A DNA stretch of 7,895 bases from DATDCV01 sp036524155 (GTDB lineage Bacteria; Verrucomicrobiota; Verrucomicrobiia; Limisphaerales; UBA8199): assembly GCA_036524155.1 (NCBI GenBank), contig DATDCV010000381.1, positions 1 through 7,895 of the forward strand. Reading direction: 5' to 3'. This document shows, one piece after another, positions 7,648-7,895 of the stretch. The position numbers were made by a program, and so were the translations under genes. The notes under the pieces were generated by a model. The model saw only the letters and a list, made by a program, of their open reading frames with translations. It ran no database searches and was not told the origin of the DNA. Within the stretch, counting starts at the first letter, position 1. The number at the start of each line of letters is the position of its first letter.

Positions 7648-7686
7648 GTGCGGTTCGAACTCGTGACCTTTTGGACCCAGCCGAAT
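7648..7686 (-). pseudogene. tRNA-Pro(UGG)-like 3' fragment, non-functional
   Basis: Read on the minus strand, this matches the pattern of the anticodon arm to T-arm of a tRNA-Pro: an anticodon-loop-like GCTGGGT (TGG at 7677-7679), then an AAGGTC-type variable region, then a T-loop-like TTCGAAC. The anticodon stem pairs at only three of five positions, the T-stem does not pair, U33 is C, and no D-arm or 5' acceptor strand is found further 5' on the minus strand. It could be a decayed tRNA piece or an old integration-site remnant, or chance similarity around the common TTCGAA string. Confidence 0.3.
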
Positions 7687-7788
7687 CCTTGTTCTTTGCA
7701 CACGCGACGGAGCCCAAACTTTTCGCTCGAAGGTGTCAACCGCGATCACCTCTTAATTACCTGGGGGATTACACACACGGTTCCAAAT

Positions 7789-7794
7789 TATACT
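7789..7794 (+). promoter_or_regulatory. Possible -10 box of the SPFH-like gene
   Basis: TATACT differs from the TATAAT consensus at one position and lies about 50 bases before the ATG at 7845, within an AT-richer patch. No TTGACA-like -35 element is found 16-18 bases upstream, so the call is weak. Confidence 0.25.
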
Positions 7795-7844
7795 TTCCAG
7801 CGGTTTGATTCCGCGCATGATAAGGGGAAAAGAAAGCAAATGTT

Positions 7845-7895
7845 ATGGGCCTGATGGAATATCTCAAAACGCAATTCCTGGAAATCATCCAGTGG
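7845..7895 (+). CDS. SPFH-domain / virion core protein-like, N-terminal fragment (cut by window edge)
   Basis: Seventeen codons are visible: Met-Gly-Leu-Met-Glu-Tyr-Leu-Lys-Thr-Gln-Phe-Leu-Glu-Ile-Ile-Gln-Trp, in frame to the last base. From memory this matches the conserved opening of bacterial SPFH-domain proteins of the YdjI / 'virion core protein' family, which start like MGLxDFIKxQFIDVIEW. Those proteins carry a prohibitin-like SPFH domain, often with a C-terminal zinc-ribbon, and are thought to organise membranes or protein assemblies. A purine-rich stretch (AAGGGGAAAAGAAAG, 7821-7835) precedes the ATG and could act as a weak ribosome site. An earlier ATG at 7840 is in another frame and stops after four codons. 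The gene is divergent from the giant scaffold gene, so joint regulation is possible but not shown. Only the N-terminus is available, so the call rests on about 17 residues. Confidence 0.7.
   Translation, partial: MGLMEYLKTQFLEIIQW

Larger units (their letters stand above)
7263..7844. other. Divergent intergenic region without a convincing gene
   Basis: This 582-base stretch separates two divergently transcribed genes and should hold both promoters. Open frames here (for example plus 7501-7854 and minus 7362-7553) lack recognisable domains, plausible protein composition and good ribosome sites, and the first overlaps the SPFH-like start. It holds two perfect small hairpins near 7298-7355, a near-consensus -10 box at 7789-7794 and a tRNA-Pro-like fragment at 7648-7686, each listed separately. 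Confidence 0.7.

Noticed and set aside
7648..7740. Functional minus-strand tRNA-Pro
   Set aside because: No D-arm or 5' acceptor strand, T-stem unpaired, anticodon stem only partly paired.
7501..7854. 117-codon plus-strand frame in the divergent spacer
   Set aside because: No domain or good ribosome site; it crosses the tRNA-like fragment, whose antisense reading gives the typical spurious 'RTRDLL'-type peptide in a neighbouring frame, and it overlaps the SPFH-like start.

Overview
The window is dominated by one giant minus-strand gene (129-7262, 2377 codons). It encodes a multi-receiver response-regulator protein with a coiled-coil tail of more than 1300 residues. A divergent plus-strand gene begins at 7845 and is cut by the window edge after 17 codons; its start resembles SPFH-domain 'virion core protein'-like proteins. 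The GC-rich coding sequence, the receiver style (ending in a 'GxxKxLSK' type motif), the long coiled coil and the missing Shine-Dalgarno on the big gene suggest a Gram-negative environmental bacterium. Verrucomicrobiota of the Pedosphaera/Limisphaerales kind is my best guess, from family resemblance only; no rRNA or marker gene is present.

Layout: 1 to about 165 is AT-rich, unlike the rest, and ends (window position 1) in a 19-21 base string that I recognise from memory as part of a ruminant SINE. I suspect a chimeric contig end made of host DNA. From about 165 to 4178 lies the coiled-coil part of the big gene. It contains two tandem-repeat arrays: six units of about 49 residues (147 bp) near the C-terminus, and nine and a half units of 88 or 95 residues (264 or 285 bp). 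From 4179 to 4658 is a Pro/Glu/Ala-rich linker. From 4659 to 7193 lie two copies of a receiver / Hpt-like helical domain / receiver cassette. From 7263 to 7844 is a 582-base divergent intergenic region with hairpins, a weak -10-like box and a decayed tRNA-Pro-like fragment, but no convincing gene.

The big protein has phosphorylatable receivers (D74, D535, D800), one pseudo-receiver (N326) and two Hpt-like domains without the phospho-histidine. It has no kinase, DNA-binding or enzymatic output domain. By architecture it looks like a phosphorylation-responsive scaffold, comparable in layout to receiver plus coiled-coil motility proteins such as FrzS and AglZ of Myxococcus, but with six signalling modules and a far longer rod. 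That function is inference. No operon partners are visible: its upstream neighbour is divergent, and its downstream side is lost at the suspect contig end.
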